Assembly (NCBI GenBank): GCA_029265255.1
Contig: JAJUJQ010000011.1
Span: 1 to 64,000, forward strand
DNA from: Spirochaetota bacterium
GTDB taxonomy: Bacteria > Spirochaetota > Spirochaetia > Treponematales > Rectinemataceae
Direction of reading: 5' to 3'
DNA length: 64,000 nucleotides
Shown here: one piece after another, positions 52,487 to 61,323 of the stretch
Numbering within the stretch: the stretch's first letter is position 1
How the letters are laid out: every line of letters starts with the position of its first letter
The notes under the pieces: generated by a model
Seen by the model: only the letters and a program-made list of their open reading frames with translations
Told to the model about the DNA's origin: nothing
The model's database searches: none
Program-made: the position numbers and the translations under genes

Positions 52487-54472
52487 ATGCCTCCCATGAT
52501 ACTGCCCTCACTTGTTTCAGACCAGCTTTACGACTATAACCAGGACATGGTCCCTATCCACGCGCTCGTATTCCATCGGACGAAACCCGCAATCGTTCTG
52601 GCTACCGAAAATGATCGCATTACAATTCGGACTATCGATGGAGAAGAAAAGCGTATCCGTGAAAAGGATTTGGCAATCGCCCATATCGGCCCTGTCGCAT
52701 CTTTTGGGCCGAAGCCTGAAGACCTACCGAACCACCAAGTACAAGAAGCGCTCGAACTGTTGATGTCAGAACATCCAGAAGGAATATCCCTCGTATCATG
52801 GGGTGATTTTACTGAACTCGCATGGAATTCACCCCAGCCCTCCAATATCGTTCTCGCATGGTACAGCCTGAAAGAAAATCCTGAAGTCGAACTCTTTGAT
52901 GGGGGAATCAGAATCCGGAGCGAGGAAGAGCGAAATCGAATCGCCGAAAAGGCTTTGAGGAAGAAGCTAGCCATCGAATCCAGAAGCCGCTTTCTCTCCG
53001 CGCTCAGGCTTGCCTTGAAAAAGAAAGATCCCTCTCCTATTTCGAACGAATCTGAATTTATCCCATTTCTTGAAGAACTTGCCCGGTATGCTCGCGGCAA
53101 AAGCACCGATTGTCCGCTTGCCCGTGAAGCAGGTCTCAAGCTGACTCCCGAAGCCGTCCACGAAGCCCTGCTCGCGTGTGGCTACTGGTCCATTGAAACC
53201 AACCCTTGGCCTGAAAGAATCGGCTGTATTCTCACTCCGCCCGAATGGGATGGCATGCTGCAAGAGCGAAAAGAACTCGGGATAGAGCGGGTCGATCTAC
53301 GTCATTTGCCTTCGTATGCGATAGACAACGCGTGGTCGCATGATCCGGATGACGCCATTTCACTCGATGGGGATACCGTCTGGGTTCATGTCGCTGATCC
53401 TGCGTCCATGATCGAGCCGCAATCAACACTAGACCGAGAAGCCATGGAACGCGGTTCGACACTCTATCTACCCGAACGTATTATTTCGATGCTACCGGAA
53501 GCTCTTGTTCAGACACTCGGTCTAGGGCTTGTTTCAGAAAGCCCCGCTCTCTCGTTTGGCATGACGCTCGACTCGGAAGGTCGATTGATTCAGACTACGC
53601 TTGTGCCCAGCGTCGTGAAGGTTACCCGGCTCAGTTATGAAGAAGCCGATTCGTTGCTGGACCAGAATCCGACCTTGAACCGGCTTGCAAAGATCGCTGC
53701 ATTGAGAAGCGAATACCGCCGCCGGCAAGGAGCTATCGATATTTCCTTCCCCGAGGTTTCAATCCGCGTAAATCAAGGGAATCCTGTTTTCCTGACAGTT
53801 CCGGAAACGATATCGAGCCGCATGGTGCAGGAATTTATGATTCTCGCCGGCGAAGCAGCCGCTCGGTGGGCGTACCGCGCCGCGATTCCCTTCCCTTATG
53901 CCTGTCAGGAATCTCCCACATCTCCTGAATCAGCAGGAGTCGGCGCTGGGCTGTCCGAAAGCCTGGCTGAGAACTTTCGCAGAAGACGATCGATGCGTGC
54001 CAGTGTCATCAGCCCCGTCTGCGCTGCGCACTCCGGGCTCGGGCTTTCCTTCTATTCTCAGGTTACAAGCCCTCTGAGGCGATACCAGGATCTCGTCGCA
54101 CATTATCAGATTCATGCGATGCTCGCTGCGCAGAAATCGAATGCCGATGCTGACCGCCTTCTCATTTCGTCTGAATCTCTCGAGGAGCGTATGTATCGTT
54201 TCTCAGCGGGAGCTGGAAGAAACAGAGAAGCGGAACGCAATTCGAGAGTGCATTGGACGCTGGTTTTTCTGGAACGACATCGTGAATGGCAAGGAGAAGG
54301 CATCATTCTGGATTGCGGTTCAGAATACGGCCAGATCTTCATCCCGGAATTCGGTTATGAATTCCAGTCACGGATTCCACGCGGACTGAAGCCTGACGCA
54401 AAAATTCTTCTCAAGCTTCGGCGGGTATCTATTCCGGAATTGCAAGCATCTTTTGATATCATTCCACGCTGA
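52487..54472 (+). CDS. RNase II/R family exoribonuclease (RNB domain)
   Basis: 661 residues. An N-terminal region of about 250 residues (probably OB-like cold-shock and helical parts) precedes an RNB domain with the metal site WSHDPDDAIS (about 280-289), YLPERIISMLPE and SPLRRYQDLVAHYQIH. A short S1-like C terminus follows. It degrades single-stranded RNA 3' to 5'. Shorter and more divergent than E. coli RNase R. The start has no Shine-Dalgarno; an ATG at 52496 is an alternative. Confidence 0.85.
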   Translation: MPPMILPSLVSDQLYDYNQDMVPIHALVFHRTKPAIVLATENDRITIRTIDGEEKRIREKDLAIAHIGPVASFGPKPEDLPNHQVQEALELLMSEHPEGISLVSWGDFTELAWNSPQPSNIVLAWYSLKENPEVELFDGGIRIRSEEERNRIAEKALRKKLAIESRSRFLSALRLALKKKDPSPISNESEFIPFLEELARYARGKSTDCPLAREAGLKLTPEAVHEALLACGYWSIETNPWPERIGCILTPPEWDGMLQERKELGIERVDLRHLPSYAIDNAWSHDPDDAISLDGDTVWVHVADPASMIEPQSTLDREAMERGSTLYLPERIISMLPEALVQTLGLGLVSESPALSFGMTLDSEGRLIQTTLVPSVVKVTRLSYEEADSLLDQNPTLNRLAKIAALRSEYRRRQGAIDISFPEVSIRVNQGNPVFLTVPETISSRMVQEFMILAGEAAARWAYRAAIPFPYACQESPTSPESAGVGAGLSESLAENFRRRRSMRASVISPVCAAHSGLGLSFYSQVTSPLRRYQDLVAHYQIHAMLAAQKSNADADRLLISSESLEERMYRFSAGAGRNREAERNSRVHWTLVFLERHREWQGEGIILDCGSEYGQIFIPEFGYEFQSRIPRGLKPDAKILLKLRRVSIPELQASFDIIPR

Positions 54473-54490
54473 AGAACGTCATTGATGGAC

Positions 54491-54519
54491 TTGACCTCCG
54501 GGTTCCCAACCTTTAGGCT
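54491..54519 (+). promoter_or_regulatory. promoter for the cyclase-like gene, predicted leaderless
   Basis: TTGACC (54491-54496), 17-nt spacer, TAGGCT (54514-54519), 8 nt before the ATG at 54528; no Shine-Dalgarno. Confidence 0.5.
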
Positions 54520-54527
54520 GATGACTG

Positions 54528-56534
54528 ATGTCCACTGAAGACCTGAGGCTTGCAGCGATCCTGCATGCGGAAATCGCCGACCCGGATTCTCTGCTTGCGC
54601 GGGGCAAAGAAGAAGCGATTCAAGCGTTTTCAAGTTTCCATGAAGCGTCGCGCCGGATTGCCGAAGCCACTGGTGGTTCACTTCTCTCGGCTCTGCGTGG
54701 TGAGGTAGTGATTGCATTCAGCACCTCAGCAGCAGCCATTGATGCTGCGCTGCAAATTTTCAGCTCCATCGGCACGAGCAATAACCATACAGACAAGACA
54801 GACTCTTCTCTTCCTTCAGTACGCATTGGCATCAGCATTGGGGATATCCTCTTCACACCTGCGGGAGCTTTTGGAAAGGCTGCTGACATTGCTGAAGAGC
54901 TTGTGCGGGCGGTGCCCCATGGGGGGTTGTGTGTTTCCGCAGACGCGTGGCGCGCAAGCCATCCCTCACACTTGAGAGCCAATCCGGTGCGACTGGAATT
55001 GCCGGATCAGAGCAGGCTCGACGCATTTATTGTTGAGAACGCAATACCTTCTTCCGCGTCTCCTCAAACGGCCGCAACGATCGAAGTACCTAAGCCTCAG
55101 TCGGCGCAAGCGTCATATATGCCAGGGGATGCGGTGCGCAGGGCAATATTTTCGCAAATTAGAAAGGAAGGACGGCGTCTTTCGGTGGATGAAGCGATAG
55201 AACTAGCGCGCAGTTTTGGTGACATCGCAAAAGAGGTGGTGACCGAGCTTGCAGCAAAAGGGATTCTTCTGAGCCAGGACGCTGAGAGACATCGATCCGT
55301 TCGAGCTAAAACAACATCAGAGGAGACTATTTCCCCCGATACCGCCGGAGATAAACTCAATTATTCAATCCGCATCCCCACAAAAACAAAAGATAAGAAA
55401 AAGGCATCCCTTGAACCTGCGCGATCCTTCAAATCCTACGTCGCAGAATTGACCAGCACAGCCCAGAAAATACGAAATTCGATGATTCCTTCTGTCATCA
55501 GCTGGTTCGGTATCAACGCGGTGCTCTGGTACGTCAATATTACCTATGCAGACGATATTCCATGGGTCATCCCCATCACTGTTACATGGTTTTTCGGACT
55601 GCTCAAGAAAGCAGCACGACTTGTTCAATCCCGCAACATGGCAAAAGAAGCGGTCGACATGCCTCCACTTACCGATAGCGAGCTCAAGGAATATAAGGCG
55701 ATCAACAAGGACCGCGTGGCGTTTTTGAGCCGGTTTTTCAGCTTCTTCAGCGTATCTTCGCTGCTCATGCTGATTAATCTTATGGTTGATGAAAGAAGTC
55801 CCTGGTCTCTCATTCCCATCGCTCTTTTGGGGGTCAATCTCATTGCCCGTTCGATAACCTATCTAACAAGGATGCCTGCGCGCAAACGAAAATTCCTCGA
55901 ATCGCTGCAAAGCAAGGCTCGGAATGCTCCCCTGCCTTCCGAAAACGAGCTGGAAGCGCTGGGGCCTTACGCCGAGTACGTGATTCAGGCGCGCAAAGAC
56001 GCGGCTACATGTCTCGAAACCTGCGCGACATTAAACAAATCTGACCTGCCGGAGATGAAAGCCTCGATTGGTGCGTGCCTTGACCAGATACTTCTGCTGG
56101 CACGCACGCTGAACGATATCGACCAGCTTATCGAATCTATTCCCATCTCCTCGCTGGAAAAGGATCGAGCGCTGCTCGAGACACGAATGAAGGAAGCGAA
56201 TCCTGAACTGGCTGATCAATACAGGAAAAATATCGAAGAGATAGATGAGCAGTTCGCATCGCACACAACGCTTATAGAGCGCCGCGAGGCGCTGGAGACG
56301 AAGCTCAGATCGGCCGTGAATCAAATACGGCAGCTTTCGCTTGATCTCGCCTCAGCCCGTGCTGCCGGAGCGCAGTCAGAAATCGAGCACAGGCAGCAGG
56401 CAGTCTCGGCTCTTGGTACGCGCACTGAAGAAATCCGCAGATCTTTGGAAGATCTGCGTGAGGATCGCGACGCGTGGCTATCTCGCGAAATCGAAGCGCT
56501 CAGCCGAAAGGCCGAGTCTCAGAAAGGCACATAG
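54528..56534 (+). CDS. membrane protein with a degenerate nucleotide-cyclase-like N terminus
   Basis: 668 residues with a layout I have not seen described. Residues 1-165 follow the class III adenylyl cyclase pattern (LAAILHAEI, RGEVVIAF, VRIGISIGD, GKAADIAEELV), but the metal-binding aspartates and transition-state residues are missing. A short wHTH-like segment follows (about 205-250, SVDEAIELARSFGDIAKEVV). Then two pairs of membrane helices (about 325-365 and 405-445) and a long coiled coil (about 520-660). It is probably a sensory or scaffold protein rather than an active cyclase. The 3' end overlaps the VUT gene convergently by 16 nt. Confidence 0.65.
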   Translation: MSTEDLRLAAILHAEIADPDSLLARGKEEAIQAFSSFHEASRRIAEATGGSLLSALRGEVVIAFSTSAAAIDAALQIFSSIGTSNNHTDKTDSSLPSVRIGISIGDILFTPAGAFGKAADIAEELVRAVPHGGLCVSADAWRASHPSHLRANPVRLELPDQSRLDAFIVENAIPSSASPQTAATIEVPKPQSAQASYMPGDAVRRAIFSQIRKEGRRLSVDEAIELARSFGDIAKEVVTELAAKGILLSQDAERHRSVRAKTTSEETISPDTAGDKLNYSIRIPTKTKDKKKASLEPARSFKSYVAELTSTAQKIRNSMIPSVISWFGINAVLWYVNITYADDIPWVIPITVTWFFGLLKKAARLVQSRNMAKEAVDMPPLTDSELKEYKAINKDRVAFLSRFFSFFSVSSLLMLINLMVDERSPWSLIPIALLGVNLIARSITYLTRMPARKRKFLESLQSKARNAPLPSENELEALGPYAEYVIQARKDAATCLETCATLNKSDLPEMKASIGACLDQILLLARTLNDIDQLIESIPISSLEKDRALLETRMKEANPELADQYRKNIEEIDEQFASHTTLIERREALETKLRSAVNQIRQLSLDLASARAAGAQSEIEHRQQAVSALGTRTEEIRRSLEDLREDRDAWLSREIEALSRKAESQKGT

Positions 56535-57205
56535 CGGATGCCTTCATCATAGACATCAATACCCTCAAGCCTCTTCCACGCCCTGACCACAACATAGGTC
56601 AGCGGGAAAAGCACCAGCTCATAGACACTGGCCAGTGATGACTCCGAAAGAGCGTTCCGCACGATATCGCCGGAGCTCCATACTCCCGCAAACGCCACCA
56701 CATTGAACAGTACAGTGTCGACAAAATGCGCAGGCAGGCTCGATGCCATAGCCCTGAGAAAGAACCATTTGCCTTTCTGTGCCACCTTCATCCTGGACAT
56801 GATGACAGAATTCATGTAATCGCCAATCCAGTATGCGGCAAGAGAGCCGACCACGATACGCCATGTCGAAGCAAAGAGCACATCCATCGCAGAGGAAATC
56901 TGCGGATCCTGACCTGGAAGCATTCTTGTAAAGGCAAGTATCCCTGCCACAAGAGCCTGAGCAGTGAAATTGGCCCAGATTGCTTTCATGGAGAGCTTAT
57001 AGCCGTAGATTTCGGTCATGATATCGCTGATGACATAGACCGCGGGATACGTGAAGAACGCTGCTGTGAGAAGGAAAGGTCCTACGTGGATAAGTTTGAC
57101 GACAGTAATGTTTGAGATAATGAGCAGTGTCCCATAGAGTACTGATAAGAAAATAAATGCAGGAGTTGCATGCTCGATTCTGTGTTTCGCCTGTAATTCG
57201 TGCAT
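56519..57205 (-). CDS. VUT family (YhhQ-type) queuosine-precursor transporter
   Basis: 228 residues, six membrane helices. Typical features: FFTYPAVYVISDIMTEIYGYKLS near helix 2-3, WRIVVGSLAAYWIGDYMNSVIMS and SLPAHFVDTVLFNVVAFAG. YhhQ imports preQ0/preQ1 for queuosine synthesis; VUT also includes vitamin uptake proteins. ATG 57205 is chosen because the -10 box ends 7 nt before it; longer starts (57214, TTG 57241) overlap the promoter. Confidence 0.88.
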   Translation of the reverse strand: MHELQAKHRIEHATPAFIFLSVLYGTLLIISNITVVKLIHVGPFLLTAAFFTYPAVYVISDIMTEIYGYKLSMKAIWANFTAQALVAGILAFTRMLPGQDPQISSAMDVLFASTWRIVVGSLAAYWIGDYMNSVIMSRMKVAQKGKWFFLRAMASSLPAHFVDTVLFNVVAFAGVWSSGDIVRNALSESSLASVYELVLFPLTYVVVRAWKRLEGIDVYDEGIRYVPF

Positions 57206-57212
57206 GGTGCGC

Positions 57213-57241
57213 ATGATACCGAAGTAAATTGTTTCTTGCAA
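57213..57241 (-). promoter_or_regulatory. promoter for the VUT transporter, predicted leaderless
   Basis: TTGCAA (57236-57241), 17-nt spacer, TATCAT (57213-57218), exactly 7 nt before the ATG; no Shine-Dalgarno. Confidence 0.55.
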
Positions 57242-57310
57242 TCTCGGATATGCCCATGCTTTTACAATGGAGTATTACATCCAGGGAACAAAGTATCGTT
57301 GAATGCAATT

Positions 57311-57357
57311 TGGCCCAGGCCCGATTCGAACGGGCGACCTGCTGCTTAGGAGGCAGT
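57311..57357 (-). pseudogene. 3' half of tRNA-Arg(CCT), probable attachment-site remnant
   Basis: On the minus strand the 3' half of a tRNA is complete: anticodon loop CTCCTAA (57346-57352, anticodon CCT), variable loop AGGTC, T arm GCCCG-TTCGAAT-CGGGC, acceptor strand CTGGGCC and discriminator A (57311). The expected 5' half is absent; identity breaks at the base of the anticodon stem (A27 against C43). This is what a tyrosine integrase leaves at the distal end of an element inserted in a tRNA gene. Confidence 0.75.
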
Positions 57358-57438
57358 TCAGAGCAATGTTGCTAAATATTGCAATAATATGGATTTGTTT
57401 ATAATACATATAAATACATTTCATCTCGTTTAATTAGT

Positions 57439-57467
57439 ATTATCATATATTTATCAGTATTTGTCAA
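57439..57467 (-). promoter_or_regulatory. strong promoter reading out of the island edge
   Basis: Perfect TTGACA (57462-57467), 17-nt spacer, GATAAT (57439-57444) on the minus strand, pointing to the tRNA remnant and the VUT gene. Confidence 0.5.
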
Positions 57468-57470
57468 TAT

Positions 57471-57492
57471 TTTTGCTACACTTTTGCTACAC
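57471..57492. repeat. tandem 11-bp direct repeat near the tRNA remnant
   Basis: TTTTGCTACAC occurs twice back to back (57471-57481 and 57482-57492), 114 nt from the tRNA fragment. Arm-type binding sites of tyrosine integrases have this size and distance, but the role here is inferred. Confidence 0.55.
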
Positions 57493-58140
57493 TTACCTCA
57501 GATGAATCAAATTGATTTTCAAGTGCGAAACGCGTTATTCGCTATACAGAGATCATGGAATTGAATAGTCACATGCGAAATTAGTCAGGCATCTTGACGA
57601 AGGTACATCCTCTGGGCTCATAGCTGTATAAGGCTTGTTTGTAGCGTTGAGTCGATCGCACATTGTTATAGGAGTGAAGGTAACGTTCTCTGACTTGTGG
57701 ACTGGCAGGCTTAGAGCATTGTTATAAATTCACAACCCCTAAGGCCCGAGGTAGAAGCCAGATTTTAAAATTAGCCCTGGCGCATTCTTCGTATCGACCC
57801 AATAAACCAGAAGTCCTTTCTCTAGGAAGAGCTAGATTTTTCAAGTTAGAGATCCAGAAGAAAATCATCGAGCATCATCTTGAATCACCCGATGACCGGA
57901 ACCTTCTTTCAGAAACGAAGAGCACACCAAAATCGTCAAGGCAATCCTACCGACAACGACCGAATATGCTGCGGTACTAATGCATAATCAGTGGTACTTA
58001 TTCACGCACTAAATGACGGTACACACCTTCCAGCACACGTGCGAGGACCTTAGTCCGATGAGGCACTATGTAGCAGTTTGCCCCTACGATACAGAATAAA
58101 TTCCTTTGGTCTGTGTTTCATCAGGGATTCTACGAAAGTC

Positions 58141-58290
58141 ATGAATCACTTCCTGTGGATCTGCATGGGTGCCGGCATAGCTATTACTATGTGCAGCTGC
58201 ACCTTGGTAGCCTCATCAAGAAAGGAACCTTCAGAAGACGATATACTTATTCCTTTCTGGGAAATTGATTCTGCACACTATTGTAATTAG
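58141..58290 (+). CDS. possible small exported or lipoprotein-like peptide
   Basis: 49 residues: MNHFLWICMGAGIAITMCSC then a polar tail (TLVASSRKEPSEDD). The hydrophobic start ending at cysteines resembles a relaxed spirochaetal lipobox. No clear Shine-Dalgarno, and it lies in otherwise decayed DNA, so it may be chance. Confidence 0.25.
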   Translation: MNHFLWICMGAGIAITMCSCTLVASSRKEPSEDDILIPFWEIDSAHYCN

Positions 58291-58317
58291 GGAACCACCA
58301 CATCACCCTGTCTTCTA

Positions 58318-58332
58318 GAATTTTGAAAATTC
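58318..58332. promoter_or_regulatory. palindrome upstream of the TAXI-TRAP promoter
   Basis: GAATTTT-G-AAAATTC, perfect 7-bp arms, centred about 30 nt upstream of the -35 box; related in composition to the gdhA, aminotransferase and NSS palindromes. It could also bind the operon's own GntR regulator. Confidence 0.45.
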
Positions 58333-58355
58333 AAGGTAATAAGTGGTAGGATGAC

Positions 58356-58384
58356 TTGACAACTCAAAACTCCACTTCTATAGT
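58356..58384 (+). promoter_or_regulatory. promoter of the TAXI-TRAP operon
   Basis: Perfect TTGACA (58356-58361), 17-nt spacer, TATAGT (58379-58384), giving a leader of about 25 nt with a good ribosome site. Confidence 0.8.
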
Positions 58385-58415
58385 TTCTATACCTAACACT
58401 AATGGAGGGTAGTAT

Positions 58416-59339
58416 ATGAGAAAAGCTGTATTGATCGGAATGCTCTTTTGCCTGATTCTCATGCCAGCATTCAGTCAGAAAAAGACAGAATTGCTTATTG
58501 GGACTGCAAGCATGGGTGGTGCCTTCTATCCAATGGGGCAAGGCATCGCGAACCTGGTAAATAAATATTCCAACTCTTATAGCATGACCCCAATTGTGAC
58601 CGGCGGCGCGGTAGAGAATCCAAGGCTCATCGATGCGGGCGAAGTAGATTTTGCAATTACCAACGCTAACCTGGCCTACTTTGCCTGGGCAGGGACCGCT
58701 CCCTATACGAAAAAGATGAATATATCAAGTGTAGCCAGCCTGTATCCAAGCGTCATGCATATGGCGGTACTTGCTAATTCTCCAATTAATGACTTCGGCG
58801 ACTTGAAAGGTAAAAGAGTGGCCGTAGGCCCAGCAGGTGGTGGTACCATTGATATTCTGAAGGTCCTCCTCGATGAATACGGCATGACCTTAAAAGATAT
58901 CACTCCAAGCTATCTCGCCTATGCTGATGGTTTCAGCGAACTTTCTGACGGCAACGTTGACGCAGCCTTTGCACTCTCTGGTTATCCCGCCTCAGCAGTC
59001 ATGCAGATTATTGCGACCAAGCAGATCAAATTCATCACCATTCAACCGGCAAAACTCGAGTCGATTCTGAAAAAATACCCATATTACACCGATATTACCG
59101 TGAGCAAGGATGTATACAAGACGCAGAAAGATGCCATCATGCTGGGTGTACAGAACGTCCTCATTGCGAAGAAAGATCTGCCTGTAGATATGGTGTACGC
59201 AATAACCAAAGCTGTGTTTGACAATCTTCCCGAATTTGCAGCGGCAAACGCCAATGCAAAGCAAATTGATCTCAAGAAAGCGTCCCAAGTTCCTACACCA
59301 TTACATCCAGGAGCTGAGAAATATTTTTCCCAGAAATGA
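58416..59339 (+). CDS. TAXI-family TRAP transporter substrate-binding protein
   Basis: 307 residues. Signal peptide (about 1-20), then the TAXI signature IGTASMGGAFYPMGQGIANLVNK split over the first strand and helix, GGAVENPRLIDAGEVDFAI, and LKGKRVAVGPAGGGT. Binds a small organic acid or amino acid (glutamate in some relatives) and hands it to the TRAP permease. GGAGG lies 7 nt before the ATG. First gene of the five-gene operon. Confidence 0.93.
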   Translation: MRKAVLIGMLFCLILMPAFSQKKTELLIGTASMGGAFYPMGQGIANLVNKYSNSYSMTPIVTGGAVENPRLIDAGEVDFAITNANLAYFAWAGTAPYTKKMNISSVASLYPSVMHMAVLANSPINDFGDLKGKRVAVGPAGGGTIDILKVLLDEYGMTLKDITPSYLAYADGFSELSDGNVDAAFALSGYPASAVMQIIATKQIKFITIQPAKLESILKKYPYYTDITVSKDVYKTQKDAIMLGVQNVLIAKKDLPVDMVYAITKAVFDNLPEFAAANANAKQIDLKKASQVPTPLHPGAEKYFSQK

Positions 59340-59425
59340 ATACTTGCATGGATAACGACATTGGGAATATAGCTCAGAGCTAGGTAGAAATTGCAGTTGC
59401 GCCATTTTATTCGAGGAGATTAACG

Positions 59426-61321
59426 ATGCCGAACGCCCGCTTCCCTGAAAAATTGATTGCCACCACGATTTCCGTTTTATGCATAATCATAGGCTTTTTC
59501 CATATCCTCAATGTTTCAAGCTTCATGGTCCTTTCCACCATGACGGTTCGAATCATTCATATCGCATTCATGCTAACCATTGCGCTCCTCATGTTCCCAC
59601 TTTCAAAAGCTTTAAAAGGTAGCACTGCAGATTTCTTTTTGCGAATTATCTTGGCAATCATCGCGATGGGATGCAGCATCTATATTCTGATTCGCTGGGA
59701 GAATATTGCGACAACCGGAGGAATGACCACACCGCTTGATGCAATCATTGGCATAGTCATGATTCTTCTCGTGCTTGAAACCACCAGGAGGAGCGTAGGT
59801 CTTGCGCTAGCGATCGTTGCGACCGTCTTTCTCGCCTACCCTTTCCTCGGCAAATTCCTGCCGGGCATGCTTCATACGCGGGCATTCAGCATCAATCGAG
59901 TATTCACCTTTCTCTTTACGACTAGTGAAGGAATTTATGGCATACCGATCGGTGTCTCTGCTACCTATATCGTGCTGTTTTGCATCTATGGAGCTTTCTT
60001 GAGTGAGTTTGGTGTCGGCGACTTTTTCTACTACATCGCAAAAAAAGTAACGAGGAATTTGCTCGCAGCATCCGCAAAAACCGCAGTAATCTTCTCAACG
60101 CTCATCGGAATGATCTCAGGTTCAGCAGCCGGCAATGTGGCAGTCGCTGGGGTCTTCACCATTCCATGGATGAAAAAAGAAGGTTACAAGGACTATGAAG
60201 CGGGAGCTATTGAGGCGCTCGTATCGACGGGAGGCCAGATCATGCCTCCCGTCATGGGGGCCGCGGCTTTTATCATGGCCGAAATACTGGGAGTCCCCTA
60301 TGTACTCATCATGAAATCAGCGGTAATCCCCGCACTGCTCTTCTTCGCGTCGACATTCATCATTGTACACTTGCTTGCTAAAAAGTATGGACTCGGCGCA
60401 AAAAAGCGCGATGCTGAAGCCGAGGAATCTAAAAAAGTCGACATCCTCTCGGGAAGCCTGCATTTCCTGGTGCCGTTTGCCACGCTCCTTGTCATGATGT
60501 TCATGAACTTCTCGCCTTTCAAAGCAGCATACTGGTCCATACTCGCACTTCTCGCTGTCGACATTATCTATAACCGAAAAATTGATAAGAAATTCTTCAT
60601 GCACATCATCAATGCATTCAAGGATGGTGCAAAAGCTACTGTGCCTCTCGCAATTGCATGTGCAGCTGCAGGAATTATCTCAGGGGTCCTTTCGGTAACA
60701 GGCCTTGGATCAAAGCTCTCAACCGTCATTATTTCCATCTCGATGGGTAAGCCATTCATTGCCTTGGTGTTGACTGCAATCGTTGCAATTATCCTTGGCA
60801 TGGGCCTTCCTACAACCGCTGCCTATCTCATACTTGCTACAGTAATTACCCCTGCATTGACACAGATGGGAATTCCAGCGCTTACGGCGCACATGTTTGT
60901 GTTCTTCTATGGATGTCTGTCAACCATAACCCCTCCAGTAGCATTGGCTGCGTACGTTGCAGCGGGAATCGCGAATGCGGACATCAATAAAGTCGGTTGG
61001 ACCGCATTCAAATATGGGATCACTACCTTCGTGCTCCCCTTTATGTTTGTCTATGGACCTGCGCTGCTAATGCAAGGAAGCGCGATCGAAATCATTTGGA
61101 CAGTGGCGGTGAGCCTCTTTGGGGTATATGTCATTGCCTCAGGTCTAGTAGGCTACCTTGGTTCAGCAATCCCACTATGGATTAGGCTCATGCTTGTGCT
61201 GGGAGGCGCGCTGATGGTTGCTGAAGGCTTAATTACCGATGTAATAGGATTCGTGCTGTTCTTGATAAGCCTCGCAGCCGCATATCTGCTACGTTCTCAT
61301 GCTGTAAGCAATAAGGCTTAA
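59426..61321 (+). CDS. TRAP transporter fused 4TM/12TM permease (DctQM)
   Basis: 631 residues, about 17-18 membrane helices. The N-terminal DctQ-like part (1-160) is joined to a DctM-like part with SGSAAGNVAVAGVFTIPWMKK, GGQIMPPVMGAAAFIMAE and GLPTTAAYLILATVITPAL. Fused permeases accompany TAXI binding proteins. Imports substrate with Na+ or H+. GAGGAG lies 7 nt upstream. Confidence 0.95.
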   Translation: MPNARFPEKLIATTISVLCIIIGFFHILNVSSFMVLSTMTVRIIHIAFMLTIALLMFPLSKALKGSTADFFLRIILAIIAMGCSIYILIRWENIATTGGMTTPLDAIIGIVMILLVLETTRRSVGLALAIVATVFLAYPFLGKFLPGMLHTRAFSINRVFTFLFTTSEGIYGIPIGVSATYIVLFCIYGAFLSEFGVGDFFYYIAKKVTRNLLAASAKTAVIFSTLIGMISGSAAGNVAVAGVFTIPWMKKEGYKDYEAGAIEALVSTGGQIMPPVMGAAAFIMAEILGVPYVLIMKSAVIPALLFFASTFIIVHLLAKKYGLGAKKRDAEAEESKKVDILSGSLHFLVPFATLLVMMFMNFSPFKAAYWSILALLAVDIIYNRKIDKKFFMHIINAFKDGAKATVPLAIACAAAGIISGVLSVTGLGSKLSTVIISISMGKPFIALVLTAIVAIILGMGLPTTAAYLILATVITPALTQMGIPALTAHMFVFFYGCLSTITPPVALAAYVAAGIANADINKVGWTAFKYGITTFVLPFMFVYGPALLMQGSAIEIIWTVAVSLFGVYVIASGLVGYLGSAIPLWIRLMLVLGGALMVAEGLITDVIGFVLFLISLAAAYLLRSHAVSNKA

Positions 61322-61323
61322 CT

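Larger units (their letters stand above)
57358..58140. other. gene-poor AT-rich region at the island edge
   Basis: No convincing gene. Short frames are interrupted by stops on both strands and I could not match any to a transposase with confidence. Features seen: a strong outward promoter, a tandem 11-bp repeat, and repeated GGTACT motifs near 57973-57998. Probably decayed mobile DNA. Confidence 0.5.

Noticed and set aside
57206..57310. Possible preQ1 riboswitch upstream of the VUT transporter
   Set aside because: The promoter leaves no leader for a riboswitch and no preQ1 aptamer pattern is seen.
57471..57492. Minus-strand reading CSKSVAK, reminiscent of an integrase C terminus
   Set aside because: A stop codon lies three codons upstream and no integrase homology precedes it; the tandem repeat is better described as a repeat.
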